A stretch of DNA of 64,000 nucleotides from Ferruginibacter sp. (GTDB taxonomy: Bacteria > Bacteroidota > Bacteroidia > Chitinophagales > Chitinophagaceae): NCBI RefSeq assembly GCF_028288465.1, contig NZ_JAQBNR010000074.1, forward strand, positions 1-64,000, written 5' to 3'. Below, piece after piece: positions 25,125 through 34,657 of this stretch (within the stretch, counting starts at the first letter, position 1; each line of letters begins with the position of its first letter). The notes under the pieces were generated by a model. The model worked only from the letters and a program-made list of their open reading frames with translations, was not told the DNA's origin and did not search any database. The translations under genes were made by a program, and so were the position numbers.

Positions 25125-27329
25125 ATGCGCAACATCCCACGTTTTATTTACCTGATCTTTATTATCCCTTGTTGTAAAATTGCTATTGCCCAACAGAAAA
25201 GTATTATTACCTGGTCTGATAAAAACGATATGCTGTCTGAATCAGATTGGTTAATAAAAGCTCCTGTAGTGAAGGCGGCGGTTTTTAGCAGTGCCGATAA
25301 AAGGAGCATTATACTATACAACGGACTGGTGAAAAGAACCTTCTTACTTTCCCCCAATTTGGTTTGCACTGACTATAAAAATATGGTTACAGGCCAGCAA
25401 TTATTGCGGGCGGTATTACCGGAAGCCATGGTGACTATTAACGGCAATGCTTACAACGTGGGCGGGTTAAGGGGGCAACAGGAAAAAGCCTACCTGCTCA
25501 ATGAGTGGCTGTCAACCTATACAAAAGGTGACGACGATTTCCAGTTTAGCAACTACACCATCAGTGAATTAAAACCCTTTGTAGAATGGAAACCAAACAA
25601 GTGGTGGGCATACAATAAAAAACAACCTTCCGGCAAAGTGCTCACTCTCTTTTTCAACAATCCGCAGGCTGCTGTTAAAAATGTAACGATAAAAGTAAAC
25701 TATGCTATTTATGATAACCTTCCTTTGATTTCAAAGTGGGTTGAAATTGAAAATACCGGGACAGCGCCGGTAATGATCGGCCGTGTGAAAAATGAACTGC
25801 TTGCGGTAGTGGAAGAAGAAAGCGCCGTAGTGGGCAGCCCGGATAAAATGAAAAAACAGCAAGGCTTGTACGTTGAAACAAATTATGCCTTCAACAATGC
25901 CATGAGATACGAAATCAGTGATCAAACCCTCCATTGGAAAATTGATTCTACCTACACTTCGCAGGTAAATTATGATTATAATACACCCTGCATTTTAGAA
26001 GTGTATCCTGATAAAGTTGCTGGTATTGAATTATCGCCAGGCACATCCTTTACATCCGTTCGCAGTTTTGAGTTATTGATGGACAGCTATGACCGGGAAA
26101 GAAGAGGATTGGCCGTAAGAAAAATGTATACTGCCATTGCACCATGGACAACAGCGAATCCTATTTTTATGCACCTCGTAAGCAAAAATGATCAGGAAGT
26201 AAAAAGGGCCGTTGATCAATGCGCTGCTACAGGATACGAAGCCATCATACTTAGCTTCGGTAGCCATCTAAATATGGAAGATTCTTCGGCCTCTAACACT
26301 AAAAAGTGGCAAGCACTTGCTGCATATGCACATCAAAAAAATATTAAGATTGGCGGCTATTCACTATTTAGTTCAAGACGCATTAGTGAAGAAGACGATG
26401 TAATCAACCCGGTTACAGGTAAAACAGGCGGCGCCTTTTTTGGCAATGCACCTTGCTTCGGCAGCAAATGGGGACTGGCATACCGGGATAAAATAAAATA
26501 TTTTTTTTCGCAAACCGGCTTTGATATCTGGGAAAACGACGGGCCTTACCCAGGCGATGTTTGTGCCTCCACAACACATCCCGGCCATACAGGTTTAGAT
26601 GACAGTCAATGGAAACAAATGGCCATTCAAAAAGACTTATATCACTGGCTGAGTGAACAGGGGGTTTATATCAACGCCCCTGACTGGTATTTTTTAGATG
26701 GTACAAATAAAATTGCGGTAGGCTATCGTGAAGTAAATTTTTCTTTACCAAGAGAAAATCAAAAAATACTGAACCGCCAGAATATTTATGATGGCACCTG
26801 GGAAAAAACACCCTCTATGGGTTGGGGCTTTGTACCATTAACAAGGTACCAGGGTGGCGGGGAAGAGGCAGTACTGGAGCCATTAAGTGAACACCTGAAA
26901 GATTACAAACAATTAATGATGCAATACTATGGTGCCGGCGTGCAGGCTTGTTACCGCGGACCAAGATTGTATGATACTGATGCAACCAAACAAACAGTTA
27001 TCAATGTAATCAACTGGTATAAAAAATACCGTGCTATTCTCAATGCGGATATCATTCACCTGCGCCGAGCAGACGGCCGGGATTGGGATGGCATACTGCA
27101 TGTAAATCCTGCATTAAAAACAAAAGGATTATTGATGTTATACAACCCATTAAAGGAAAAAATCACAAGGACCATCCAGGTGCCATTATATTATACGGGC
27201 GCCACAGATACCGTGCTTATAAGCGAACAGGAAGGTAAAAAAATACAAAAGAAATTAGACCGGAAATATATGATTGAGCTGTCGGTGACAATCAAACCGG
27301 AAAGCTATACCTGGTTTACCATTGAATAA
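25125..27329 (+). CDS. Exported glycoside hydrolase, alpha-galactosidase-like (clan D type)
   Basis: A 734-residue protein with a signal peptide (IFIIPCCKIAIAQ). Residues ~30-310 look like the N-terminal beta-sandwich of GH36-type enzymes (LYNGLVKRTFLLSPNLVCTDYKNMVTGQQLLR). A TIM barrel covers ~340-610 (YEAIILSFGSHLNMED, KIGGYSLFSSRR, FDIWENDGPYPGD), and a small beta domain ends the protein. The aspartates in FDIWENDGPYPGD are the likely catalytic region by position, but I cannot assign nucleophile and acid. It probably cleaves alpha-linked sugars outside the cytoplasm; exact GH family uncertain. Confidence 0.6.
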   Translation: MRNIPRFIYLIFIIPCCKIAIAQQKSIITWSDKNDMLSESDWLIKAPVVKAAVFSSADKRSIILYNGLVKRTFLLSPNLVCTDYKNMVTGQQLLRAVLPEAMVTINGNAYNVGGLRGQQEKAYLLNEWLSTYTKGDDDFQFSNYTISELKPFVEWKPNKWWAYNKKQPSGKVLTLFFNNPQAAVKNVTIKVNYAIYDNLPLISKWVEIENTGTAPVMIGRVKNELLAVVEEESAVVGSPDKMKKQQGLYVETNYAFNNAMRYEISDQTLHWKIDSTYTSQVNYDYNTPCILEVYPDKVAGIELSPGTSFTSVRSFELLMDSYDRERRGLAVRKMYTAIAPWTTANPIFMHLVSKNDQEVKRAVDQCAATGYEAIILSFGSHLNMEDSSASNTKKWQALAAYAHQKNIKIGGYSLFSSRRISEEDDVINPVTGKTGGAFFGNAPCFGSKWGLAYRDKIKYFFSQTGFDIWENDGPYPGDVCASTTHPGHTGLDDSQWKQMAIQKDLYHWLSEQGVYINAPDWYFLDGTNKIAVGYREVNFSLPRENQKILNRQNIYDGTWEKTPSMGWGFVPLTRYQGGGEEAVLEPLSEHLKDYKQLMMQYYGAGVQACYRGPRLYDTDATKQTVINVINWYKKYRAILNADIIHLRRADGRDWDGILHVNPALKTKGLLMLYNPLKEKITRTIQVPLYYTGATDTVLISEQEGKKIQKKLDRKYMIELSVTIKPESYTWFTIE

Positions 27330-27390
27330 TTGTTGATCAATTTTTGCCAAAATAATTTGCTTAAAGTTGGCTTGTAGCGCAACAGATCTA

Positions 27391-27870
27391 TCAATTCAAC
27401 AGCGCCTGAATTTTGGCTTCCAGTTGGTCTTCAGCCAAATCTATCGCCACAATTTTACCTGTTTTATCCAGTAAAAAAGTATTGGGGATGGCGTTAACAC
27501 CGTATTTCTCTGCTGTTTTAGAATACCAGCCGGCTTTATCATTTACCTGTGTGTAGTTGATTTTATCCTGTTCAACTGCTTTTATCCAGTCCCGTTTTTT
27601 GCTGTCGATAGAAACACCAAAAACTTCAAAACCCTTTGCTTTGTATTTGTTATAAAGACTGATTACACTGGGGATAGAAGCTCTGCAGGGGCCACACCAG
27701 CTTGCCCAAAAATCTATTAGTACCACTTTTCCTTTCAATGAAGATAAATGCACCGTGCTGTCTTTTAGCCCGGGTAAAGCAATTTCAGGCGCCATCTGTT
27801 CAACCTTTACCTGTGCCTTCGTGCCGGCGGAAACACCCAACATTATCATTAATAGAACAACATTTTTCAT
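27391..27870 (-). CDS. TlpA-like thioredoxin-fold disulfide reductase
   Basis: A 159-residue exported protein with signal peptide MKNVVLLMIMLGVSAGTKAQ. The thioredoxin active site WCGPC has its cysteines at 59 and 62 (LIDFWASWCGPCRASIP), and NAIPNTFLLDKTG carries the cis-proline. TlpA/ResA-type proteins reduce disulfides in the periplasm, for example during cytochrome c maturation. It stands alone between an oppositely oriented glycosidase and the putative porin. Confidence 0.9.
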   Translation of the reverse strand: MKNVVLLMIMLGVSAGTKAQVKVEQMAPEIALPGLKDSTVHLSSLKGKVVLIDFWASWCGPCRASIPSVISLYNKYKAKGFEVFGVSIDSKKRDWIKAVEQDKINYTQVNDKAGWYSKTAEKYGVNAIPNTFLLDKTGKIVAIDLAEDQLEAKIQALLN

Positions 27871-28028
27871 TTGCAGCAGTCTTTTTTTCTGAATAAAGAG
27901 AGTATAAAATTTAATATTTTTTTTATTGTAATTACCATACCATTGCTGGTTTTAATGCAATACAAATATAGCGATCAGGGATTACAGTAAATCGTTAAAA
28001 TGCTGGCTTAACAATATCCCGGTAAACA

Positions 28029-30068
28029 TCAATTCACAAAATTCCACTGTATGCCAAACCTTATCACCAGGCCCGGATAGGCATAATGAGGGGCTGCGAA
28101 ATTATTTTTTGTAAACCCAAACCCGTTTGAAAAATCCATGGTATTTAAATTCTCTGCCCTTATAAAAGCAGTAAAAGATTTTATTCTGAAATGTACAAAA
28201 GCACTTATATCGGGCCGGTTCCTGATGGTAAAACTGGTATCGGGTACAAAGAACTGCCCCATAACCGGCGAGTAGTTATAAGCTTTGTATGGAGTGTAAT
28301 ACCTGAACTCCAATCCTGTACTCAAATTAAGATTTTTAAAAAATACGCCTTCGTATGCCAGGCGGTTACGCGTAAAAATCAGTGGCACTTTTACCGGTGC
28401 TGCGGCATCCGTTTGCTGCAACGTGGCTTCCGCATACAGATTCCATCGCCTGGTTAATTTTATTTTCTTTGCCGCACTTAACTGCAGCAAATTAATCACC
28501 TTACTATATTGCGCAGTTTTATAAAATCCTGTAAAATAAGCGTAGTTGGTAATTAAATAATTAGCGGCGGATAAACTTACAAAAGGGTTGTCTGCGTTAG
28601 CTTTTAAGCTAATGACATTTTCTTTTTTATAGCCACCGGCATTGCCGAAATTGAAAGAAGAAAGCGTGTTAAAGATAAAAGAAGGCGTTCGGTTTACATT
28701 GCTGAAAGCCAGCCGCACATTTCCCCATTTTTTGTTCAGGTATCTCGCCAGTGAAGCATTGATACTGTAATCACCGGAATTCAGTCCGGCCATATACAAT
28801 TCTCCATTGGCCAGTATATCCCACAACCGGTTACGGGTTTTATTGCGGTACTCGCCATGTAACATAATATTGTAAAAATTGTGGGTGCCTGTTGCAAAAG
28901 TGCCTTTGATGTTTTCAATGCGGGCGCCTGCCATTAAATACTGTGCAACATTTTTTGTATCAGGATAAGTGATAATAGAAAAATCATTCGACACTACTTT
29001 CCATTTATCTGTAACTACCAGGCTATCCTTTCGGGTTGAAGTGGAAGTATCCACCATCATAGTGGTATCGTAATAGTTTACGTAATAGCTGGTGTCAGCA
29101 GATATCAAATCCCTGAATTGGTAATTATAACTGCTGTAATTTAACGTGTGTTGAAAACGCAGCTTTGAATAAAATAAATATTCAGTGGTGCTGTCGTTGA
29201 TGGCAATGGAATCTTTTTTGCCCAGGTCGTATGATTGTCTTAAAAAGAAGGTGAAATCTTTATACACATTACCTGTTGTAACAGTAGTGTTGAAAGGATT
29301 GAAAGAAGAATTATTGCCACCGAGATTTACCGGTATGGCAAATAGTTTAAAGGTTTTATCTACCAGCAGACTGTCGTTTTTAATACCGCCGCTTTCCGAA
29401 CTTTTCAGCACGTTGCCCATCAGCATAAAATAGGCTCCGTATCTTTTTCGCTTACCCTGGTAGTTACTAAAAAGCCGGTAACTTTTATGGTTGGTATTTT
29501 GAGAAGAAAAATAGCCCGGCGCACTGATCAATCTATATTCTAAACCAAAATTTAAATTGGGTTTGGGGTTCTGGGTATGGATAATACTTACCACCTGTTC
29601 CTTGCCCGAACCCAGTTCATAATTCATCCGGGTATAGGGCTTGGTAGTTTTAAAAAAGCGACTGTTTTCTAATGTGTATTTGTAAGCATCAAATGCATGG
29701 AACCCTGCATCCCACCCAGCTTTTGCATGAGGCGCATAAATAAGTGAATAGCCGGCGTTGCCATTGTTACCCAGGTATTGTTCGGTAGCAGGTATAGAAA
29801 AATATTTATAAAAATCGTTGAGGTTGGTATCAATGCGGATGTTGCGGATAGAATCAAGGTATTTGAAAGTAACCGTGATGGTATCTTTTAAATCATCTCT
29901 ATGCTCAAAACCTAAACCCAAACTATCACTTTTGCTGCCGCCTTTGCTGCTGCTTCCGCCTTTGCCCATTCCTCCGGCGGCACCTCTAAGCGTTTGCAGG
30001 CCCCGTTGCGCAACACCTGCTTTAAAAAACCCCAGCAGCAATAAAGAAAATACTATTTTATACATCAT
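28029..30068 (-). CDS. Putative porin (large outer-membrane beta-barrel)
   Basis: A 679-residue protein with signal peptide (IVFSLLLLGFFKAGVAQ), then a glycine/serine/lysine-rich linker (residues ~28-48, GAAGGMGKGGSSSKGGSK) and a long series of amphipathic strands, e.g. LNFGLEYRLISAPGYF, RYGAYFMLMGNVL, LRFQHTLNYSSYNYQF, ending GLVIRFGIQWNFVN with a C-terminal aromatic residue pattern. It matches the 'putative porin' family of Bacteroidota. Transported substrate unknown. It follows the purine nucleoside phosphorylase gene on the same strand, 77 bases apart. Confidence 0.85.
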   Translation of the reverse strand: MMYKIVFSLLLLGFFKAGVAQRGLQTLRGAAGGMGKGGSSSKGGSKSDSLGLGFEHRDDLKDTITVTFKYLDSIRNIRIDTNLNDFYKYFSIPATEQYLGNNGNAGYSLIYAPHAKAGWDAGFHAFDAYKYTLENSRFFKTTKPYTRMNYELGSGKEQVVSIIHTQNPKPNLNFGLEYRLISAPGYFSSQNTNHKSYRLFSNYQGKRKRYGAYFMLMGNVLKSSESGGIKNDSLLVDKTFKLFAIPVNLGGNNSSFNPFNTTVTTGNVYKDFTFFLRQSYDLGKKDSIAINDSTTEYLFYSKLRFQHTLNYSSYNYQFRDLISADTSYYVNYYDTTMMVDTSTSTRKDSLVVTDKWKVVSNDFSIITYPDTKNVAQYLMAGARIENIKGTFATGTHNFYNIMLHGEYRNKTRNRLWDILANGELYMAGLNSGDYSINASLARYLNKKWGNVRLAFSNVNRTPSFIFNTLSSFNFGNAGGYKKENVISLKANADNPFVSLSAANYLITNYAYFTGFYKTAQYSKVINLLQLSAAKKIKLTRRWNLYAEATLQQTDAAAPVKVPLIFTRNRLAYEGVFFKNLNLSTGLEFRYYTPYKAYNYSPVMGQFFVPDTSFTIRNRPDISAFVHFRIKSFTAFIRAENLNTMDFSNGFGFTKNNFAAPHYAYPGLVIRFGIQWNFVN

Positions 30069-30145
30069 TCAAAATTATTCAACACCGGCAATATGTAATG
30101 CGGCTCAAAACCCAAATCAGCCGGTAAAATTTTGCTGCAATATGC

Positions 30146-30958
30146 TTACAAGCTGGCGACCAATTCCTTAAAAATATGTGTCAGCTTTGGCTCAGCTTCC
30201 CTGGCTGCCTGCAACACTTCTGCATGCGTAATTATATTTTCTTCTTCCCTTATGCCAAGATCAGTTATTACACTCATTCCAAAAACATCCAGGCCCATAT
30301 GTACAGCGGCAATTACTTCCTGCACCGTACTCATGCCAACCGCATCACCTCCTATAATATGCAGTAATTTATATTCAGCCCTTGTTTCAAATGTTGGTCC
30401 TGTAACACCGCAATAAACGCCTTCCTTAACATCCAGATTTTCTTTGGCGGCAATTGCTTTTACCTGGCTGATTAAACGCTTGCTGTAAGGTTCACTCATA
30501 TCCGGAAAACGGGGTCCCATCACCTCTTCATTTTTCCCGATCAAAGGATTAATAACAAAAAGACTAACATGATCTTTAATAATCATCAGATCACCCACCT
30601 TATAATCCAGGTTCATACCTCCCGCAGCATTGCTTATAAGCAGGGTGCTGATACCTAAAAACTTCATTACCCTGATTGGAAAAACAACTTCCTGTGGGGT
30701 ATATCCTTCATAACAATGAAAACGTCCCATCATAGCCACCACTTTTTTTCCTGCCAGTTCGCCAAATATTAATTTTCCATCATGGCCTTCTACTGTACTT
30801 ACGGGGAAATGCGGGATATCCCTGTAGGCTATTTCTGCTTCTATTTTCATTTCTCCTGTAAAACTACCTAACCCGCTTCCCAGTACAATACCGGCGATGG
30901 GCTTGCTTTTATAACGGCTTTGGATATACGCAACTGCCGCATTTATTGTTGTAATCAT
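30146..30958 (-). CDS. punA: Purine-nucleoside phosphorylase
   Basis: A 270-residue trimeric-type (class I) phosphorylase that splits purine nucleosides with phosphate for purine salvage. Family blocks: AGIVLGSGLGSFTGEM, FPVSTVEGHDGKLIFGEL, GRFHCYEGYTPQEVVFPIRVMK, LLISNAAGGMN, GVYCGVTGPTFETRAEYK, GGDAVGMSTVQEVIAA and FGMSVITDLG. Length normal. Guanosine/inosine specificity is expected for the family but not read from residues here. Confidence 0.95.
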   Translation of the reverse strand: MITTINAAVAYIQSRYKSKPIAGIVLGSGLGSFTGEMKIEAEIAYRDIPHFPVSTVEGHDGKLIFGELAGKKVVAMMGRFHCYEGYTPQEVVFPIRVMKFLGISTLLISNAAGGMNLDYKVGDLMIIKDHVSLFVINPLIGKNEEVMGPRFPDMSEPYSKRLISQVKAIAAKENLDVKEGVYCGVTGPTFETRAEYKLLHIIGGDAVGMSTVQEVIAAVHMGLDVFGMSVITDLGIREEENIITHAEVLQAAREAEPKLTHIFKELVASL

Positions 30959-31311
30959 TTTGCTTGCTTGTTTAGTAGTAAGAGCTGTTTATATCCACCA
31001 TTTTAGGCTGCACCTCACCATCAAAATGGTTTTGCAAAGAAAGGAAACTAAAAGCAAGGTTGAATTAAAAAAATGGTAAAAAGAAATACCCGTGCTTTCT
31101 TCCCCAGGGACGGGGAAATGGAGAATGCTAAACGTGGTTTTTGAACTTTTGACGATTAAAAACTTTCTTATAATGAATAATCCATTTTTATGCTGCAGTC
31201 AAGTGACGAATAAGCCACTTTTCTATGACTCTCCAGCAGTAGGATCAGGGTTAAATTATATCCTGCTTATTTCCCCTTCCCTTCTTATCTTCGCAAAAAA
31301 TTTCTCCAAAC
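30959..31311. other. Intergenic gap between punA and sucC
   Basis: This 353-base stretch has no gene I can support. Only short open frames with no family sequence occur. Close to sucC, TATCTTCG at 31286-31293 is a near match to the -7 consensus and would place transcription start a few bases before the ATG at 31312. No hairpin stands out. Confidence 0.5.
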
Positions 31312-32523
31312 ATGAACCTTCACGAATACCAGGCTAAAGAGCTGCTTAAAAAATTCAATGTTCCAGTGCAGGAAGGCATTGCCTGCAATACACCTGCCGA
31401 GGCAGAAGAAGCATACCGCCAGATACATACCCTATACGATAGTAAGTTTGCTGTAGTGAAGGCGCAGATACATGCTGGTGGCCGTGGTAAGGGTACCATC
31501 CGTGGTAAAGAGCAGCGTGGAGTTGCGGTAGGTAAGAATGCCGAAGCAATCAAAGAAATAGCACAAAATTTAATAGGCGGTACATTGGTCACCATCCAGA
31601 CAGGCCCTGCCGGTAAACTGGTTAACAAAGTACTGGTAGCGCAGGATGTTTATTATGACGGTCCTAATCCTACTAAAGAATTTTACCTGTCTATTTTAAT
31701 GGACCGGTCAAAAGGCCAGAATGTGATTATGTACAGCACCGAAGGCGGTATGAACATTGAAGATGTGGCACACAACACACCTGATAAAATATACAAAGAA
31801 TGGGTAAACCCAAGTGGTTTGCTGCAGGCTTTCCAGGCTCGCAAGATTGCTTTTAATCTTGGCCTTAGTGGTACTGCTTTTAAAAACTGCGTGAAATTTG
31901 TGACCAATTTATACAACGCTTATGTTGGTTTGGATTGCAGCATGCTGGAAATAAATCCATTGTTCAAAACAAGTGATGATAAAATAATCGCCGTGGATTG
32001 TAAAATGGACGTAGACGATAACTCTTTGATGCGGCATGCAGATGTAGCTGGCTTAAGGGATATTAGTGAGGAAGATCCTACAGAAGTAGAAGCCGGAAAA
32101 TTCAACCTGAATTTTGTAAAGCTGGATGGTAACGTAGGCTGTATGGTAAATGGCGCAGGTCTTGCCATGGCAACTATGGATATGATTAAATTAAGTGGTG
32201 GTGAACCTGCCAACTTTTTGGACGTAGGCGGCACTGCGAATGCACAAACAGTAGAGGCCGGCTTTCGTATTATTTTAAAAGATCCAAAAGTTAAAGCAAT
32301 CCTCATCAATATTTTTGGTGGTATCGTTCGTTGTGACCGTGTTGCACAAGGTGTAATTGATGCCTACAAGTCAATTGGCAATATTGATATTCCAATCATT
32401 GTACGTTTACAGGGTACTAATGCTGATGTAGCAAAAACATTAATTGACGAGAGCGGATTGAAAGTTCAAAGCGCCATCCTCTTAAGTGAGGCTGCAGCGT
32501 TGGTGAATAAAGCAGTTGCTTAA
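31312..32523 (+). CDS. sucC: Succinate-CoA ligase (ADP-forming) beta subunit
   Basis: A 403-residue TCA-cycle enzyme subunit. It begins MNLHEYQAKELLKKFNVP, with the ATP-grasp domain (KAQIHAGGRGKG, GPAGKLVNKVLV, LDCSMLEINPLF, AVDCKMDVDDNS) and the C-terminal CoA-ligase domain (ANFLDVGGTANAQTVEAGFRII, ILINIFGGIVRCDRVAQG, RLQGTNADVAKTLIDESGL). sucD is not adjacent, as is common in this phylum. A strong terminator follows. Confidence 0.97.
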   Translation: MNLHEYQAKELLKKFNVPVQEGIACNTPAEAEEAYRQIHTLYDSKFAVVKAQIHAGGRGKGTIRGKEQRGVAVGKNAEAIKEIAQNLIGGTLVTIQTGPAGKLVNKVLVAQDVYYDGPNPTKEFYLSILMDRSKGQNVIMYSTEGGMNIEDVAHNTPDKIYKEWVNPSGLLQAFQARKIAFNLGLSGTAFKNCVKFVTNLYNAYVGLDCSMLEINPLFKTSDDKIIAVDCKMDVDDNSLMRHADVAGLRDISEEDPTEVEAGKFNLNFVKLDGNVGCMVNGAGLAMATMDMIKLSGGEPANFLDVGGTANAQTVEAGFRIILKDPKVKAILINIFGGIVRCDRVAQGVIDAYKSIGNIDIPIIVRLQGTNADVAKTLIDESGLKVQSAILLSEAAALVNKAVA

Positions 32524-32609
32524 TCGCGGATGGCTGATTTTTGATGTCTGATTTCTTTCAGTTTGGGTGGAATGCCTTGACTTGATACAGCCGTCGATTC
32601 AAAATAGAT

Positions 32610-32652
32610 TAAACGAAAAATGTCCCATTTTAAGTGGGACATTTTTCGTTTA
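32610..32652. terminator. Bidirectional terminator after sucC
   Basis: TAAACGAAAAATGTCCCA (32610-32627) pairs perfectly with TGGGACATTTTTCGTTTA (32635-32652). The stem includes A- and T-runs, so it can end transcripts from both sides (sucC and the convergent cytochrome gene). Confidence 0.9.
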
Positions 32653-32724
32653 AATATTTGTGTCTTAAGGTTCGCATTGTCCACACCCTAAATTCACCAT
32701 TCACTGTTCACAACTCACCACTCA

Positions 32725-33162
32725 CTATTTAACCACTTTCGCCCTTGTTATCTTCACATCCATGGTAGTTACTGCGGGCTTTTTATTTCCAAAACTGTTG
32801 CGCACATAGGTGAGTACATCTGCCACCTGTTTATCGGTGAGATAATTAAAAGAAGGCATTACGTTGTTGTATCTTTCTCCATTGATTTCTACCTGGCCCA
32901 TACCATTCAGTACGGTTGTTATCAGCCTGGGTTTAGGCCCGTTTATAAAAGCAGTTTTAATTAAAGGAGGATTCAGATTTTCAACACCACCTCCATCGGG
33001 CAAATGGCAGGAAATGCAGAACTGAGTGTAGACTGCTTCTCCGGACGTTATTGAGGCCTTAAGACCTGCTACCGGCGATTTGGTAACCGGCTTCTTTTGC
33101 TGGGCAAAACCTGCTGTTGCAAGCAGTAATTGTATACCTGCGAGTAATATTTTCGTACGCAT
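32725..33162 (-). CDS. Exported cytochrome c
   Basis: A 145-residue protein with signal peptide (LLAGIQLLLATAGFAQ) and one haem c site, CISCH at residues 49-53. VMPSFNYLTDKQVADVLTYVRNSFGN provides the expected axial methionine. It starts six bases after the stop of the PQQ-type sugar dehydrogenase on the same strand, so it is very likely the electron acceptor of that enzyme (inference from operon structure). Confidence 0.92.
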   Translation of the reverse strand: MRTKILLAGIQLLLATAGFAQQKKPVTKSPVAGLKASITSGEAVYTQFCISCHLPDGGGVENLNPPLIKTAFINGPKPRLITTVLNGMGQVEINGERYNNVMPSFNYLTDKQVADVLTYVRNSFGNKKPAVTTMDVKITRAKVVK

Positions 33163-33168
33163 ATTTCT

Positions 33169-34443
33169 TTAAGGAGTGTAGGTTATTTTGTAGAGAAATC
33201 CTTTTGAATCATCGGTTACATACAGTGAACCATCAGGTCCCTGGGCTAGTCCGCATGGACGATGATCGGCACGGCCTGAAGCAGTTTTTTCAGGAGAGCC
33301 CGAAAAATTATCTGCAAATATTTCCCATTCGCCGGCAGGCTTTCCATCTTTAAAAGGCTGAAACACCACAAAGTAACCCGCCTGTGGTTCGGGTGACCTG
33401 TTCCATGATCCGTGAAAGGCAATGAAAGCACCATTTTTATATTTTTCCGGAAATTGATTGCCTGTATAGAACAATAATCCGTTGGGCGCCATGTGGGCAG
33501 GATACGCTGCCGCCGGTTCCAGGTATTTTGAATCCGCTGCAGTCTTTCCATCGCCGCCGTATTCGGGCGCAAGTATGTTTTTGTGTTGCGCCAAATCATA
33601 GTACAGGTAGGGCCAGCCTGCATCATCTCCTTTCTTTAAAGCAAACATACATTCTGCCGGGTTTAGGGCTGATTGCTGTACCGTATATAAATCGGGGAAT
33701 ATATCATGCAACTGATCCCTCCCGTGTTGCATTACAAAGAGCTGATTGTTCTGCTGGTTCCAGTCGAGGCCAACAATATTTCTTAGTCCTGTTGCATACC
33801 TGACTCCGTCGGCATAGGTTTGATTGAGCTTATCATGTTTAAACATCCAGATACCACCGGCAGAATCCAGCATCGGGCAACCTTTTCTGCCCATAGAACC
33901 TTTTTGCCTGTCTTTTTCCTGGCAGCTGTTTAACCAGGCCCCAATATTTACATAGATGTTACCTTCGTTATCCAGTACCAGTGATTTTGTTTCATGCTGC
34001 CAGCGGTTAATTAATCCGGTTACTATTTTTTCCGGCGCTGCCGGATTGATGACTTCATTTTTTGCATCAAGTTTATACCTGAAAACTTCTTCATTGCTGG
34101 AACTGTAGAGGTAGCCGTCTTTAATGTATATTCCTGTGCCGCCATAATTACCAAACCCGTTTTTAACAACCGCTTTGCCATTGGCTTCCTGTAAATAAAT
34201 AGTGCCCTTGCCGTTAACCGGCTTTGCCAGCCGTACATAAATTCCACCCTGGGGCGTTACAACAATATGCCGGGCCTTACCCATATTTTCCGCAAGTATC
34301 GTCGCCTTAAATTTGGCAGGCAATTTCAAGCCTGCGTTGTCATCTGTTATTTTTAAAACAGGCTTAACGCTTGTTTGTGCGCCAGCCTGCGTTGTACAAA
34401 ATATCGCAGCAATGACCCCTGCGTAAACGAAAACTTTTTTCAT
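33169..34443 (-). CDS. PQQ-dependent sugar dehydrogenase-type protein
   Basis: A 424-residue exported protein from the ATG at 34443 (MKKVFVYAGVIAAIFCTTQAGAQ is the signal peptide); the frame extends upstream but without a signal-like start. It shows the six-bladed propeller pattern of soluble glucose/sorbosone dehydrogenases: ARHIVVTPQGGIYVRL, LVLDNEGNIYVNIGA, YATGLRNIVGLDWN, LFVMQHGRDQLHDIFPDLY, IAFHGSWNRSPEPQAGYFVVF and CGLAQGPDGSLYVTDDSKGFLYKI. It would oxidise a sugar or alcohol in the periplasm and pass electrons to the cytochrome encoded next. Substrate not predictable. Confidence 0.87.
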   Translation of the reverse strand: MKKVFVYAGVIAAIFCTTQAGAQTSVKPVLKITDDNAGLKLPAKFKATILAENMGKARHIVVTPQGGIYVRLAKPVNGKGTIYLQEANGKAVVKNGFGNYGGTGIYIKDGYLYSSSNEEVFRYKLDAKNEVINPAAPEKIVTGLINRWQHETKSLVLDNEGNIYVNIGAWLNSCQEKDRQKGSMGRKGCPMLDSAGGIWMFKHDKLNQTYADGVRYATGLRNIVGLDWNQQNNQLFVMQHGRDQLHDIFPDLYTVQQSALNPAECMFALKKGDDAGWPYLYYDLAQHKNILAPEYGGDGKTAADSKYLEPAAAYPAHMAPNGLLFYTGNQFPEKYKNGAFIAFHGSWNRSPEPQAGYFVVFQPFKDGKPAGEWEIFADNFSGSPEKTASGRADHRPCGLAQGPDGSLYVTDDSKGFLYKITYTP

Positions 34444-34657
34444 TTGTTGATATTTATTTTCTAAAAAGTATATAAAGATAATTACCCAACTGCTATTACA
34501 ATTAACTGGCAAAACTGTTGAACTAAATCTACAAATTGGCTGTTTTCATTTTTTACCCAATTATAACAACAAACTGTTAAGCCTTTCTATTTACCATCAC
34601 GAAGCACTTGCAACTTTATACCAGCAGTGGTTCTTTATCTTTACAAAAAATAAAACA

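Noticed and set aside
31092..31337. 81-codon frame before sucC
   Set aside because: Overlaps the sucC start, covers the likely promoter and has no family resemblance.
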